Source: Chrysophaeum taylorii
Lineage: Eukaryota > Sar > Pelagophyceae > Pelagomonadales > Pelagomonadaceae
Reading direction: 5' to 3'
Length of the DNA: 34,449 nucleotides
Assembly: GCA_029834535.1 (NCBI GenBank)
Contig: JAQMWT010000452.1
Location: 1 to 34,449, forward strand
The translations under genes were made by a program, and so were the position numbers. Under the pieces are notes generated by a model. The model ran no database searches, was not told the origin of the DNA, and was given only the letters and a program-made list of their open reading frames with translations. This document shows, piece by piece, positions 7,921 through 17,313 of this stretch (positions within the stretch are counted from its first letter, which is position 1; the number at the start of each line of letters is the position of its first letter).

Positions 7921-8919
7921 CAAGTGCAGGCCAGTAAGTTCACCTAGTCCCAATCTCTAACCCCAGTAAGTTCACCTGGTCCCAGTAAGTTTCATATAAG
8001 TTCACCTGGTCATGAAGTTCACCTAGCTCACACCCACTCCTTTGAGCTCGTCGCTCTCGCCTCCGCCAATCTAAGCTGCTTTGATCCGCACGCGCCGCCA
8101 ACCTTTGAGTTTACTCTAAAACTCCTTTACTCTAAAACCCCAGTATGCTCACCTGGTCCCAGTTTCACCTGGTCACTCACTTCACCTAGTCCCAATCGCA
8201 AACCCCAGTAAGTTCACCTGGCCCCAGTAAGTCCACCTACAGTGCGCGTGTAGACGCCAGGAGGGGGCTTATCGGTATTGCGCAGCACGTGTGGGGTAGG
8301 GTGGAGTCGTCGACCCAGATGAGTTTATCCCCGGGGTTGCCGATCGACAGAGAGCCACGTAGAGCTGGACGTGGCAGAAGACGGGCTTGGGAAAGAGGAC
8401 GCCGACCTAGCGGGGCGTCTGGCCCTGGCTCTTGTTGATCGTTTGGCGTAGGCGGGCCTTAAGCGATACAGGTTGGAGGAGCCTCGGTGACAACGCCACG
8501 ATCGATCATGTATCTGGTACCGTTGCAGTGGCCGTGCGACGGGTCGAGGTTGCGAAGACATTAAGCTCGCGATCAAAGTCAGCATGCCGTTGGTTGTCAG
8601 GGAGTTGAAAACTCTACTGTAAAGAGCGAGGCGTCGTCTTCCGACCCAGCCTAGTCAGCCGAAAAGAACTCCGACGCCTCGTCTCCGGGAAAAAAGGCCG
8701 CGGTCATGCGCGCGTTGTCAGCATCGACAACATCGTTTCGACGGGGCGTGAGAATGGCGCGCTGAAAGAGCCGCCGCGGGTCGTGGAAATAGTCTGCGAG
8801 GTCGCCGTAGACGGCTTGGAGGATCACTGTCTGGCTCGCGGGCCTACCTGATCCTTACCCTAAATCGAGGGACAAACAGACAGACAGACAGACAAACATC
8901 TGTCGATTAGTAGTTAGGA
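7921..8919 (-). mobile_element. Helitron-derived repeat, copy A
   Basis: Bounded by CAAGTGCAGGCCAGTAAG at 7921 and CGATTAGTAGTTAGGA ending at 8919, the same two ends found in copies B-E. From left to right it holds the short GTTCACCTGGTC-type repeats (7921-8240), a decayed helicase segment (about 8240-8830, minus) and a short GACA/GACAAACA tract before the right terminus. Copy B follows without a gap. Confidence 0.8.
8240..8825 (-). pseudogene. Helitron/Pif1-family helicase C-terminal remnant, copy A
   Basis: On the minus strand, split over frames, I see RAILTPRRND, CLRNLDPSHGHCNGTRYMI and QTINKSQGQTPR followed by VFCHVQLYVALCRS. These match the end of Helitron (Pif1-like) helicases, where the conserved strings are LRNLDxxxGLCNGTRL, KSQGQTL and SHGQLYVAxSR. 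Copy A keeps INKSQGQT, closer to consensus than the other copies (ITKSQGQT). Frameshifts and stops exclude function. Confidence 0.8.
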
Positions 8920-9983
8920 CAAGTGCAGGCCAGTAAGTTCACCTAGTCCCAATCTCTAACCCCAGTAAGTTCACCTGGTCCCAGTAAGTTCACCTGGTCA
9001 GTAAGTTCACCTAGTCCCAATCTCTAACCCCAGTAAGTTCGGCGTAAACCCACTCGTGCTCACACCCACTCACCCCACTCTCCTTCGAGCTCGTCGCTCT
9101 CACCTCCGCCACGCCAATCTAAGCCGCTTTTATCCGTACACGCCGCTAGCCTTTGCGTTCACTCTAAAAACCCCTGTAAGTTCACTTGGCCCCAGTAAGT
9201 TCACCTGGTCACTCCGCTCACCTAGTCCCAATCTCTAACCCCAGTAAGTTCACCTGGTCCCAGTAAGTTCACCTACAGTGCGCGTGTAGACGCCGGGAGG
9301 GGGCTTATCGGTATTGCGCAGCACGTGTGGAGTAGGGTGGAGTCGTCGACCAAGAAGAGGATATCCTCGGGGTTGCCGATCGACAGAGAGCCACGTAGAG
9401 CTGGACGTGGCAGAAGACGGGCTTCGCCAAGAGGACGCCGACCTCGCGGGGCGTCTGGCCCTGGCTCTTGGTGATCGTTTGGCGTCGGCGGGCCTTAAGG
9501 GATACAGGTTGGAGGAGCCTCGGTGACAACGACACGATCGATCATGTATCTGGTACCGTTGCAGTGGCCGTGCGACGGGTCGAGGTTGCGAAGACTTTAA
9601 GCTCGCGATCAAAGTCAGCATGCCGTTGGTTGTCAGGGAGTTGAAAACTCGACTGTTAAGAGCGAGGCGTCGTCTTCCGACCCAACCTAGTCGGCCGAAA
9701 AGAACTCCGACGCCTCGTCTCCGGGAAAAAAAGGCCGCGGTCATGCGCGCGTTGTCAGCATCGACAACATCGTTTCGACGGGGCGTGAGAATGGCGCGCT
9801 GAAAGAGCCGCCGCGGGTCGTGGAAACAGTCTGCGAGGTCGCCGTAGACGGCTTGGAGGCTCACTGTCTGGCTCTCGCGCCTACCTGATCCTTACTCTCG
9901 CGCCTACCTGATCCTTACCCTAAATCGAGGGACAAACAAACAGACAGACAGACAGACAAACATCTGTCGATTAGTAGTTAGGA
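8920..9983 (-). mobile_element. Helitron-derived repeat, copy B
   Basis: Starts at CAAGTGCAGG directly abutting copy A and ends in CGATTAGTAGTTAGGA at 9983. GTTCACCTGGTC-type repeats fill 8920-9273. The 40-base sequence containing CTCGCGCCTACCTGATCC is duplicated at 9875-9920. The right end carries GACA/AACA tetranucleotides that continue into the spacer with copy C. Confidence 0.8.
9290..9864 (-). pseudogene. Helitron helicase C-terminal remnant, copy B
   Basis: Carries the same helicase strings as copy A, in at least three frames: RAILTPRRNDVVDADNARM near 9790-9735, LRNLDPSHGHCNGTRYM near 9590-9540, and SQGQTPREVGVLLAKPVF near 9470-9415. The positions of the frame changes match those in copy C, so the lesions predate duplication. 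Confidence 0.8.
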
Positions 9984-10029
9984 AAACAGACAAACAAACA
10001 GACAGACAGACAGACAAACATCCTTACTA

Positions 10030-11264
10030 TCCTAACTACTAATCGACAGATGTTTGTCTGTTTGTTTGTCTGTTTGTCTGTCTTTAAATGTCGACTGCTA
10101 AGAGGGGGGTGTGTGTGGGGAGCATGAAGGATGTGGGTGGGTTTGTGGGGTATGAGGGATGTGCCTGACGGGCGGAGATAAGTACGCGGGACCTAGTCGG
10201 GGTCATCGCCGAGGCGTGGGGCAGGCGAAGAGAGGACGGGCCCCGCCCAGCGTGGTGTCTGTCCCTCGATTTAGGGTAAGGATCAGGTAGGCCCACGAGC
10301 CAGGCAGGCATTGATCCTCCAAGCCGTCTACGGCGACCTCGCAGACTGTTTCCACGACCCGCGGCGGCTCTTTCAGCGCGCCATTCTCACGCCCCGTCGA
10401 AACGATGTTGTCGATGCTGACAACGCGCGCATGACCGCGGCCTTTTTTTCCCGGAGACGAGGCGTCGGAGTTCTTTTCGGCCGACTAGGTTGGGTCGGAA
10501 GACGACGCCTCGCTCTTAACAGTCGAGTTTTCAACTCCCTGACAACCAACGGCATGCTGACTTTGATCGCGAGCTTAAAGTCTTCGCAACCTCGACCCGT
10601 CGCACGGCCACTGCAACGGTACCAGATACATGATCGATCGTGTCGTTGTCACCGAGGCTCCTCCAACCTGTATCCCTTAAGGCCCGCCGACGCCAAACGA
10701 TCACCAAGAGCCAGGGCCAGACGCCCCGCGAGGTCGGCGTCCTCTTGGCGAAGCCCGTCTTCTGCCACGTCCAGCTCTACGTGGCTCTCTGTCGATCGGC
10801 AACCCCGAGGATAAACTCATCTGGGTCGACGACTCCACCCTACCCCACACGTGCTGCGCAATACCGATAAGCCCCCTCCTGGCGTCTACACGCGCACTGT
10901 AGGTGGACTTACTGGGACCAGGTGAACTTACTGGAACCAGGTGAACTTACTGGGGTTAGAGATTGGGACTAGGTGAACTTAGTGACCAGGTGAACTTACT
11001 GAGACCAAGTGTGAACTTCTGGGGCGTTTAGAGTAAACTCAAAGCTTAGCGGCGTGTGCGGATCAAAGCAGCTTAGATTGGCGGGGGTGAGAGCGACGAG
11101 CTCGAAGGAGAGTGGGGTGAGTGGGTGCGGGTTTACGCCGAACTAAAGAGATTGGGTTTACGCCGAATTTACTGGGGTTAGAGATTGGGACTAGGTGAAC
11201 TTAACAGGGTGAAAATGCTGGGGTTAGAGATTGGGACTAGGTGAACTTACTGGCCTGCACTTGT
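10030..11264 (+). mobile_element. Helitron-derived repeat, copy C
   Basis: Begins TCCTAACTACTAATCG at 10030 and ends CCTGCACTTG at 11264. It differs from copies A, B, D and E by containing about 200 extra bases (10081-10280) between the GACA tract and the CCCTCGATTTAGGG block. These include one unit of the minisatellite that is amplified in copy F. Subterminal repeats occupy about 10905-11264. Confidence 0.8.
10311..10880 (+). pseudogene. Helitron helicase C-terminal remnant, copy C
   Basis: The longest undamaged reading of this family's helicase piece. RAILTPRRNDVVDADNARM lies at about 10380-10435, LRNLDPSHGHCNGTRYM at about 10580-10632 in another frame, and TITKSQGQTPREVGVLL with VFCHVQLYVALCRS at 10698-10800 in the frame of a 76-codon ORF. 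The helicase Walker A and B motifs are absent, so only the C-terminal quarter of the protein was ever present in this repeat. Confidence 0.8.
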
Positions 11265-11280
11265 TGAATTTAAATGCAAA

Positions 11281-11706
11281 CAAGTGCAGGCCAGTAAGTT
11301 CACCTAGTCCCAATCTCTAACCCCAGTAAGTTCACCTGGTCCCAGTTAGTTCACCTGGTCAGTAAGTTCACCTAGTCCCAATCTCTAACCCCAGTAAGTT
11401 CACCTGTTCCCAGTAAGTTCACCTGGTCAGTAAGTTCACCTAGTCCAAATCTCTAACCCCAGTAAGTTCGGCGTAAACCCACTCGTGCTCACACCACTCC
11501 TTCGAGCTCGTCGCTCTCGCCTCCGCCAATCTAAGCTGCTTTGATCCGCACACGCCGCTAATCTTTGAGTTTACTCTAAAACCCCCAGTAAGTTCACCTG
11601 GTCCCAGTAAGTTCACCTGGTCCCAGTAAGTTCACCTGGTCACTATATTCACCTAGTCCCAATCTCAAACCCCAGTAAGTTCACCTGGTCCCAGTAAGTT
11701 CACCTA
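11281..11706. repeat. Subterminal short-repeat array (GTTCACCTGGTC family)
   Basis: About a dozen near-identical 15-20-base modules of CAGTAAGTTCACCTGGTC or CACCTAGTCCCAATCTC type, separated by a short unique segment (about 11490-11580). The same array sits at the equivalent end of copy A (7921-8240), B (8920-9273), C (10905-11264, inverted) and E (14577-14905, inverted). The regular spacing next to one terminus suggests subterminal protein-binding repeats or a small satellite captured by the element. Confidence 0.85.
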
Positions 11707-11729
11707 CAGTGCGCGTGTAGACGCCGGGA

Positions 11730-12324
11730 GGGGGCTTATCGAAATTGCGGAGCACGTGTGGGGTAGGGTGGAGTCGTCGACTCAGAAGAGCATATTCTCG
11801 TGTCGTCGAGTCAGAAGAGCATATTCTCGTGGTTGCCGATCGACAGAGAGCCACGTAGAGCTGGACGTGACAGAAGACGGGCTTGGGCAAGAGGACGCCG
11901 ACCTCGCGGGGCGTCTGGCCCTGGCTCTTGGTGATCGTTTGGCGTCGGCGGGCCTTAAGGGATACAGGTTGGAGGAGCCTCGGTGACAACGATACGATCG
12001 ATCATGTATCTGGTACCGTTGCAGTGGCCGTGCGACGGGTCGAGGTTGCGAAGACATTAAGCTCGCGATCAAAGTCAGCATGCCGTTGGTTGTCAGGGAG
12101 TTGAAAACTCGACTGTAAAGAGCGAGGCGTCGTCTTCTGACCCAACCTAGTCGGCCGAAAAGAACTCCGACGCCTCGTCTCCAGGAAAAAAAGGCCGCGG
12201 TCATGCGCGCGTTGTCAGCATCGACAACATCGTTTCGACGGGGCGTGAGAATGGCGCGCTGAAAGAGCCGCCGCGGGTCGTGGAAATAGTCTGCGAGGTC
12301 GCCGTAGACGGCTTGGAGGATCAC
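11730..12324 (-). pseudogene. Helitron helicase C-terminal remnant, copy D
   Basis: The reading resembles copies B and C, with SQGQTPREVGVLLPKPVF (about 11930-11875) nearer the Helitron consensus LPKPVF than the LAKPVF of B and C. An ORF begins RAILTPRRNDVVDADNARM near 12260. The same internal frame changes are present. Confidence 0.8.
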
Positions 12325-12589
12325 TGTCTGGCTCTCTCGCCTACCTGATCCTTACCCTAAATCGGGGGACAAACAAACAAACAGACAAACAAACATCTGT
12401 CGATTAGTAGTTAAGAAGAAGTTGTGACACATATAACAACCGCGCCCTTCATGGATTCAGACGGGCGTTGTGGCCACAACTACAACGACAGCGTCATCAA
12501 TTCATCGTCTCGTGTACGTACATGGGGGAAACGGTACTGGGAGTGTTCCAGTCAACAACAAGGTGTGCTTCCTTGTTCCTGGTTCCCTT

Positions 12590-13780
12590 CTAAATGTCGA
12601 GGGGGGCTAGCTTGGTCGCTATAGAGAGGAGCACGGCCATGGGGACCAAAGCGCCGAGGTAGAGGAGAGCGAGGAGGCGGGCCATCGAGGGCGCCGCCGC
12701 TTCGTCGTCCTCGGGTTCGGACAACTGGAGGATGACGATGGCGTTCTGCGCGGACGGCATCGAGGCGGCCATCAGGATAACGAATCGGAGGAGGGGGTCG
12801 TCGGCGAGGAGGTGGAGCGAAGTCCCGAGGTGGAGGAGTACGACGGTGGCGACTGGAAGCCACACAAAGCGACACAACGCGAGGAGTCCGAGCCTCGTCG
12901 CGAGCGCGATGGCCGGGACGTCGTCGTCATCGTTTTCGGGTGTGTCTCGATTAGCGGGCGCGCGGAGCGAGGGGAGTAGCGCGCGGGCGAGGGTCCCCGA
13001 CAAGACCAAGGCGACGGCGGGGAGGTAGGCGGAGCCGAGCAAGCGGAGACTGTCGGTGAGGGGGCGGGCTATCCCTCGGAACATGGCTGCGGCGACGACA
13101 TCGTTCGAACCGGCGACGACGCCCAGAATACTTGCCACGACGGGCGGAGACAGGAACCGTCGCTGTCGTCGTTTTTGATTGAGCACGAGGGGCCCAATGG
13201 TCCAGAAGAGTGGCGACCAGCCCACTAGATAGAAGGATATGTAGGCGACGGCCCTCGCAAGCTGCTCGCCCTCGAAGAAGCCTTCGGCGAACACAAAGGG
13301 GAGGGGTCCCGCGTTTCCAAAGGCGCACAACGCCCGCAGCTCCCGCGCCTCAATCGAGGCGGGTTTCCCGCGCAGCGCGACGGCGCCGAACGCCGCACCC
13401 ATCGCGATTTGCAAGCCCGCGAACGTCGGAAGCGCCAGGAGACGAGCCCGATCTGATGTCGTCCATATCGTGCTCGCGCAGTTCACAAAGAGCATGGCGG
13501 GTTGAAACACGTGGTACACGAGCCTCGAGAGCGTCGTACAGGCCTGAGCGTCGAGGACGCCCGCGCGCGCGTAGTACGCACCGAGCCCGCAGACGGTCGT
13601 GAGCCGCAACACGGCGGTCGAGGCGACCGAGACAGCCGCAGGCGACACGACGGCGCGGCTCTTCACACTCTCCCGTCTTCTTGGTCTAGTTGTTCTTGTT
13701 GTTGTTGTTGTTGTTTGGGGCGGCGCCGGAACCACGAAGAACGCCGTCGCGATCGGCGCCAGCATTGTGACCACCAGCAT
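12590..13780 (-). CDS. PIN-like / auxin efflux carrier family membrane transporter
   Basis: A 396-codon intronless ORF from an ATG at 13780-13778. Residues 1-45 form a hydrophobic start followed by a Thr/Arg-rich segment, possibly a signal or organelle-targeting presequence. The rest contains about eight to ten hydrophobic helices in two halves separated by an acidic loop (residues 278-288), the layout of the PIN/PILS (membrane transport protein) family. Family-like signatures are CAFGNAGPLPFVFAE (152-166; compare the conserved N-x-G-x-L-P), SPPVVASILGVVAG (211-224), LLGSAYLPAVALVLSG (247-262) and MPSAQNAIVI (341-350). Members export auxin or other small organic anions in plants and related compounds elsewhere; the substrate here is unknown. 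It is flanked by inverted Helitron copies D and E. Confidence 0.8.
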   Translation of the reverse strand: MLVVTMLAPIATAFFVVPAPPQTTTTTTRTTRPRRRESVKSRAVVSPAAVSVASTAVLRLTTVCGLGAYYARAGVLDAQACTTLSRLVYHVFQPAMLFVNCASTIWTTSDRARLLALPTFAGLQIAMGAAFGAVALRGKPASIEARELRALCAFGNAGPLPFVFAEGFFEGEQLARAVAYISFYLVGWSPLFWTIGPLVLNQKRRQRRFLSPPVVASILGVVAGSNDVVAAAMFRGIARPLTDSLRLLGSAYLPAVALVLSGTLARALLPSLRAPANRDTPENDDDDVPAIALATRLGLLALCRFVWLPVATVVLLHLGTSLHLLADDPLLRFVILMAASMPSAQNAIVILQLSEPEDDEAAAPSMARLLALLYLGALVPMAVLLSIATKLAPLDI

Positions 13781-13868
13781 GGGTGAAAAGCGAAGTTCAC
13801 TTTGCGGGTAAGTGACGGCTACAAGTAAGTAGTGAAGAAGCTGGGACGGATGACGTCATTCACAGTCT

Positions 13869-14905
13869 TCCTAACTACTAATCGACAGATGTTTGTCTGT
13901 TTGTCTGTTTGTCTGTTTGTCCCTCGATTTAGGGTAAGGATCAGTTAGGCGCGAGAGTAAGGATCAGGTAGGAGCGAGAGCCAGACAGTGATCCTCCAAA
14001 CCGTCTACGGCGACCTCGCAGACTATTTCCACGACCCGCGGCGGCTCTTTCAGCGCGCCATTCTCACGCCCCGTCGAAACGATGTTGTCGATGCTGACAA
14101 CGCGCACATGACCGTGGCCTTTTTTTCCCGGAGACGAGGCGTCGGAGTTCTTTTCGGCTGACTAGGCTGGGTCGGAAGACGACGCCTCGCTCTTTACAGT
14201 AGAGTTTTCAACTCCCTGACAACCAACGGCATGCTGACTTTGATTGCGAGCTTAAAGTCTTCGCAACCTCGACCCGTCGCACGGCCACTGCAACGGTACC
14301 AGATGTATGATCGATCGTGTCGTTGTCACCGAGGCTCCTCCAACCTGTATCCCGTAAGGCCCGCCGACACCAAACGATCACCAAGAGCCAGGGCCAGACG
14401 CCCCGCGAGGTCGGCGTCCTCTTGGCGAAGCCCGTCTTCTGCCACGTCCAGCTCTACGTGGCTCTCTGTCGATCGGCAACCCCGAGGATATCCTCTTCTG
14501 AGTCGACGACTCCACCCTACCCCACACGTGCTGCGCAATACCGATAATCCCCCTCCCGGCGTCTACACGCGCACTGTAGGTGAACTTACTGGGACCAGGT
14601 GAACTTACTGGAGTTTGAGATTGGGACTAGGTGAACTTAGTGACCAGGTGAGCTTAATGGGACCAAGTGAACTTACTGGGGTTTTTAGAGTGAACGCAAA
14701 GGCTAGCGGCGTGTGCGGATAAAAGCAGCTTAGATTGGCCGAGGTGAGAGCGACGAGCTCGAAGGAGAGTGGGGTGAGTGGGTGTGAGCACGAGTGGGCT
14801 TACGCCGAATTTACTGGGGTTAGAGATTGGGACTAGGTGAACTTAATGGGGTGAAAATGCTGGGGTTAGAGATTGGGACTAGGTGAACTTACTGGCCTGC
14901 ACTTG
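13869..14905 (+). mobile_element. Helitron-derived repeat, copy E
   Basis: Begins TCCTAACTACTAATCG at 13869, about 90 bases upstream of the PIN-like start codon, and ends CCTGCACTTG at 14905. Its right end lies about 80 bases from the broken edge of the gypsy gag remnant. Orientation is opposite to copy D on the other side of the gene. Confidence 0.8.
13990..14560 (+). pseudogene. Helitron helicase C-terminal remnant, copy E
   Basis: Reads TITKSQGQTPREVGVLL and VFCHVQLYVALCRS in the 14317-14547 frame and RAILTPRRND near 14060. Copy E carries private changes (for example the TAC-to-TAT change at the GTRYM site) but the family frameshifts are shared. Confidence 0.8.
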
Positions 14906-14957
14906 TTTGCTCTCTAAAAGTACAAGTTTAGTCAACCAAGATACGGATTGACCAAAC

Positions 14958-15404
14958 TTAAGTGACCAAACTTGTTGAGGGTTTACGGTGACCAAACATA
15001 TATGGTGGTTGGAAACTTGACTTTTCCCTACTTTTAAATTCATTTCTCATCGACGCCATGGCGGATCCGATCTCGGAGAGCGCCATCTTGAGGTCGTGAG
15101 TGGATTCCGATCCGCGCGTAGCGTGTGCACTGGGGGCGGCGACTTGCCTCTCCCAGGCTGTCCGGGGTATCAGCTTCTTCTTATCTTTCATAATACGTTT
15201 ATGCATCGCGAGATAATAGGGATTCGGGGTCTTATTGCACATCACTCGATTCCCGTGCTCATCTCTGTCATGTGTGGTCCAGAAATATCCGCAATCCTTG
15301 CACGTCAACCAGCACCATTCTTTGGGGTTGTCTTCGATTCGTACTCCAGGATTCCCTGGCGATTTTCCCCCCGGATTGTCTTTCGTCTGCTGATCCGAGG
15401 CCAT
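14958..15404 (-). pseudogene. Gypsy gag C-terminal zinc-binding segment (remnant copy)
   Basis: Contains CKDCGYFWTTHDRDEHGN followed by R-V-M-C, that is C-x2-C-x6-H-x4-H-x5-C, and then NAHATRGSE-like SAHATRGSESTHD. The right-hand element has the same motif as CKECGFFWSTHDEDEHGN at about 27813-27890. The last residues of the ORF (after about 15010) have no counterpart there, so the element is truncated within this domain. Confidence 0.75.
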
Positions 15405-15934
15405 AGCTCAATCTCCCCGCCCTCGAGCCGGTTTATTGTACTTTGGATTCGAAGATGGCCGCTGTCCTAGTTCCTTTTCTTCCTCTACAAATTTCCGAAA
15501 ATCGTTGTCTAATCGTGTGATAAGCGCCACCGTAGCCTTAAATGTGAGAGATAACTGTCGGGATGGCCGCTCCTCATAGTCCGCACGCGGGTTCGTACAT
15601 CCTTGGACTCTAACCCACTGATCAGGTAGTCGATGATATCGACATCATCCATCGTGCGTGTGGATGTGGAAATAAAAGCCAGCGCTACCGTCTGAAACTT
15701 CGCGCAGTACGTCTGAGCGTGTCGTTTAACGCTCTGTTTGGGAACCGACGCTTGGGTGACCTTCCGGAGCGAGTCGAGGAGCTCCTGCTGCGTACTCGGC
15801 GGCCGGCAGGTCGATCGAAAGTAATCGAAAGTGCGATCACAGTATTGATTATTCAGACGGCGGATCCGACGTACCGCCGCTCCGTGGTCCTTGTCGTCCG
15901 CCTCAAACTTGAGGTAAAAGGACGGAGAGTGCTC
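15405..15934 (-). pseudogene. Gypsy gag core, middle part (remnant copy)
   Basis: No long ORF, but minus-strand frames align with the right-hand gag: RRIRRLNNQYCD (against RRIRRLNKTYCD), STCRPPSTQQELLD and MDDVDIIDYLISGL (against MDDVDILDQLISGL). The frame shifts near 15480. This is the capsid C-terminal region. Confidence 0.65.
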
Positions 15935-16831
15935 TTACTCTTCGCAGAGCTCCTCGTATTTATTCAAATGCTCTTCGAAAATCGGAGCGACCGTGTCACG
16001 CAGGTGCACGGGCAGTAAGTATTGAAGCTGTTCAACCGGAAAGTGCTCCTCCGAAAACGAGCTCATCACCGCTACCGAGTCAAGGTTGAACTGTCGCTGG
16101 TCGCGACCGTCAACCACTAATTTGAAATTGTCGGCTTTCAAGCCGGAGTCAGGGCGGCGGGATCGGCCAAGATTAGCCTTCTCGAATGCGTTCGCAAGAG
16201 TCTCCGATAGTCCCTTGAAAAACTTCACCCCGTCATCTTCGGGTTCCGCCTAATCATCGGTTCCCGCTTCGGTTCTGGAACGGGGTTCGTCCATGGATTC
16301 CATGTTCCTTTCCGGTTCGGTCCGTCTCTCGGGTCGTTCGTGGCTGCTCGGTCGTCGAGCTGCTCGTTCGGCTGCCAACTCGTCCCGATCGCGTCGAAAT
16401 TGGTCGACCTGCTCGCGCAAGGTCTTGGAGGTCTCGAGTTCCTGCTGTAGTGCTTCATTTAACTCGAGGACATCTTGCTGAAGTTCTTGTTCTCTCGCTT
16501 CTGCCCTTTCACGGGCGAATCGTTCAGCAAACCGTTCATTCTCGTGCCGAATTCGTTCGAGGTCCTCTCCAATCCGTCTTCTGTGGTCCGTCACCTGCTC
16601 GGCTGTAGCGAGTTCGCCGCGGTCGGGGGTTGCCGGGCTTACCGGCGAAAAAATAGCAGTTTCTGCCGGTATTTCAGTAGCGTCGACGTTTTCGTCGTCG
16701 CGCATTTCTCCTTCCTCGCGGCCTGGTTCAGCGGCTGCGGGAAGCCTCGGAGGTGGTCCTTCCTCATGCTCGTCAGCGCCCTCCATTCTTTCGATGATGC
16801 TGAATCTCCAGGTCCCGCTGGGATCCGTCAC
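15935..16831 (-). pseudogene. Gypsy gag N-terminal and central part (remnant copy)
   Basis: One frame from an ATG at 16831 to a TAA at 15935, interrupted by a TAG at 16250-16252. The N-terminus is acidic (PAAAEPGREEGEMRDDEN), followed by a long charged helix, likely a coiled coil (LQQELETSKTLREQVDQFRR), then the conserved gag core (KADNFKLVVDGRDQRQFNLD and PVHLRDTVAPIFEEHL). Each part has a counterpart at 26304-27230. Homology across both sides of the TAG shows the stop is a lesion, since the right-hand copy reads through at that point. Confidence 0.8.
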
Positions 16832-16980
16832 TCGTCACTCGTAGCACGCGTTTTAAATCTCAACACGACCCTTCGCCGCCCCAATCCAAATCTGGGAACA
16901 GTGGCTGCGAACTCCTCGTCCGCAGCGAGTAGCTAACTCACACGCTCGACAGCTTCCGCCGTCCTCACGATTTCCCGGGT

Positions 16981-17313
16981 TCACGCGTCGGTATTCCGAA
17001 ACGCGCGTTCGTCGTCTAATCGACGTAAGAAAAAATCAAATTCCGCGTAGAACTCTCCACGCAACTCGGCCTTCTGGAATCTGGCGCGCTTGATCAGGGC
17101 GCGCACGTGGATCCGGACCGCGTAATAGATAGTAGTGCAACGCGGGCACTCGTCCGTCGGCGACCGATATAGTCGCACGATCTCGTATCGTCCACCACTT
17201 GCGGCGGGCCAAAAACGTTCCCGACCCGGGGTGACAGGGGGGGTACTCGCCGACACGCCGGAGACCTCAGTGCTCGAAGTCAATACGGACTCGGGGTCGG
17301 TTACGCTCGCCAC
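16981..17313 (-). CDS. Short conserved ORF upstream of gypsy gag
   Basis: 110 codons preceding gag by about 150 bases. It contains GRYEIVRLYRSPTDECPRC and a basic/aromatic C-terminus (EFDFFLRRLDDERAF). The right-hand element has the equivalent GVYEIVRLYRSPTNEC (25757-25978), then frame damage. Conservation at the protein level in two diverged copies suggests a real element-encoded product or a conserved leader peptide. No known domain is recognised; the CPRC could be half of a metal site. Confidence 0.5.
   Translation of the reverse strand: MASVTDPESVLTSSTEVSGVSASTPPVTPGRERFWPAASGGRYEIVRLYRSPTDECPRCTTIYYAVRIHVRALIKRARFQKAELRGEFYAEFDFFLRRLDDERAFRNTDA

Larger units (their letters stand above)
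8920..11264. repeat. Large inverted repeat formed by Helitron copies B and C
   Basis: Copy B (8920-9983, minus) and copy C (10030-11264, plus) are near-identical and face each other across a spacer of about 46 bases made of GACA/AACA repeats. Long stretches, for example 9600-9860 and 10315-10570, appear to match almost base for base in opposite orientation. A transcript across this region would fold into a hairpin with arms of about 1 kb. Confidence 0.85.
11281..12416 (-). mobile_element. Helitron-derived repeat, copy D
   Basis: Starts CAAGTGCAGG at 11281, separated from the end of copy C by 16 AT-rich bases, and ends at CGATTAGTAGTTAAGA (12416), one base different from the other copies. A local duplication of about 30 bases (GTCAGAAGAGCATATTCTCG type) lies at 11785-11832. 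The next feature to the right is the 3' end of the PIN-like gene, about 175 bases away. Confidence 0.8.

Noticed and set aside
10081..10290. CCCTAAA/TTTAGGG-like words as interstitial telomere repeats
   Set aside because: Only single occurrences of the word within the Helitron repeat; no tandem array.
7921..14905. Canonical Helitron termini (5' TC, 3' CTRR with hairpin, A/T target)
   Set aside because: The helicase-sense ends are TCCTAACTAC and CCTGCACTTG. A 5' TC is present but no CTRR end or consistent A-T target could be confirmed, so I call the repeat Helitron-derived from its helicase piece only.
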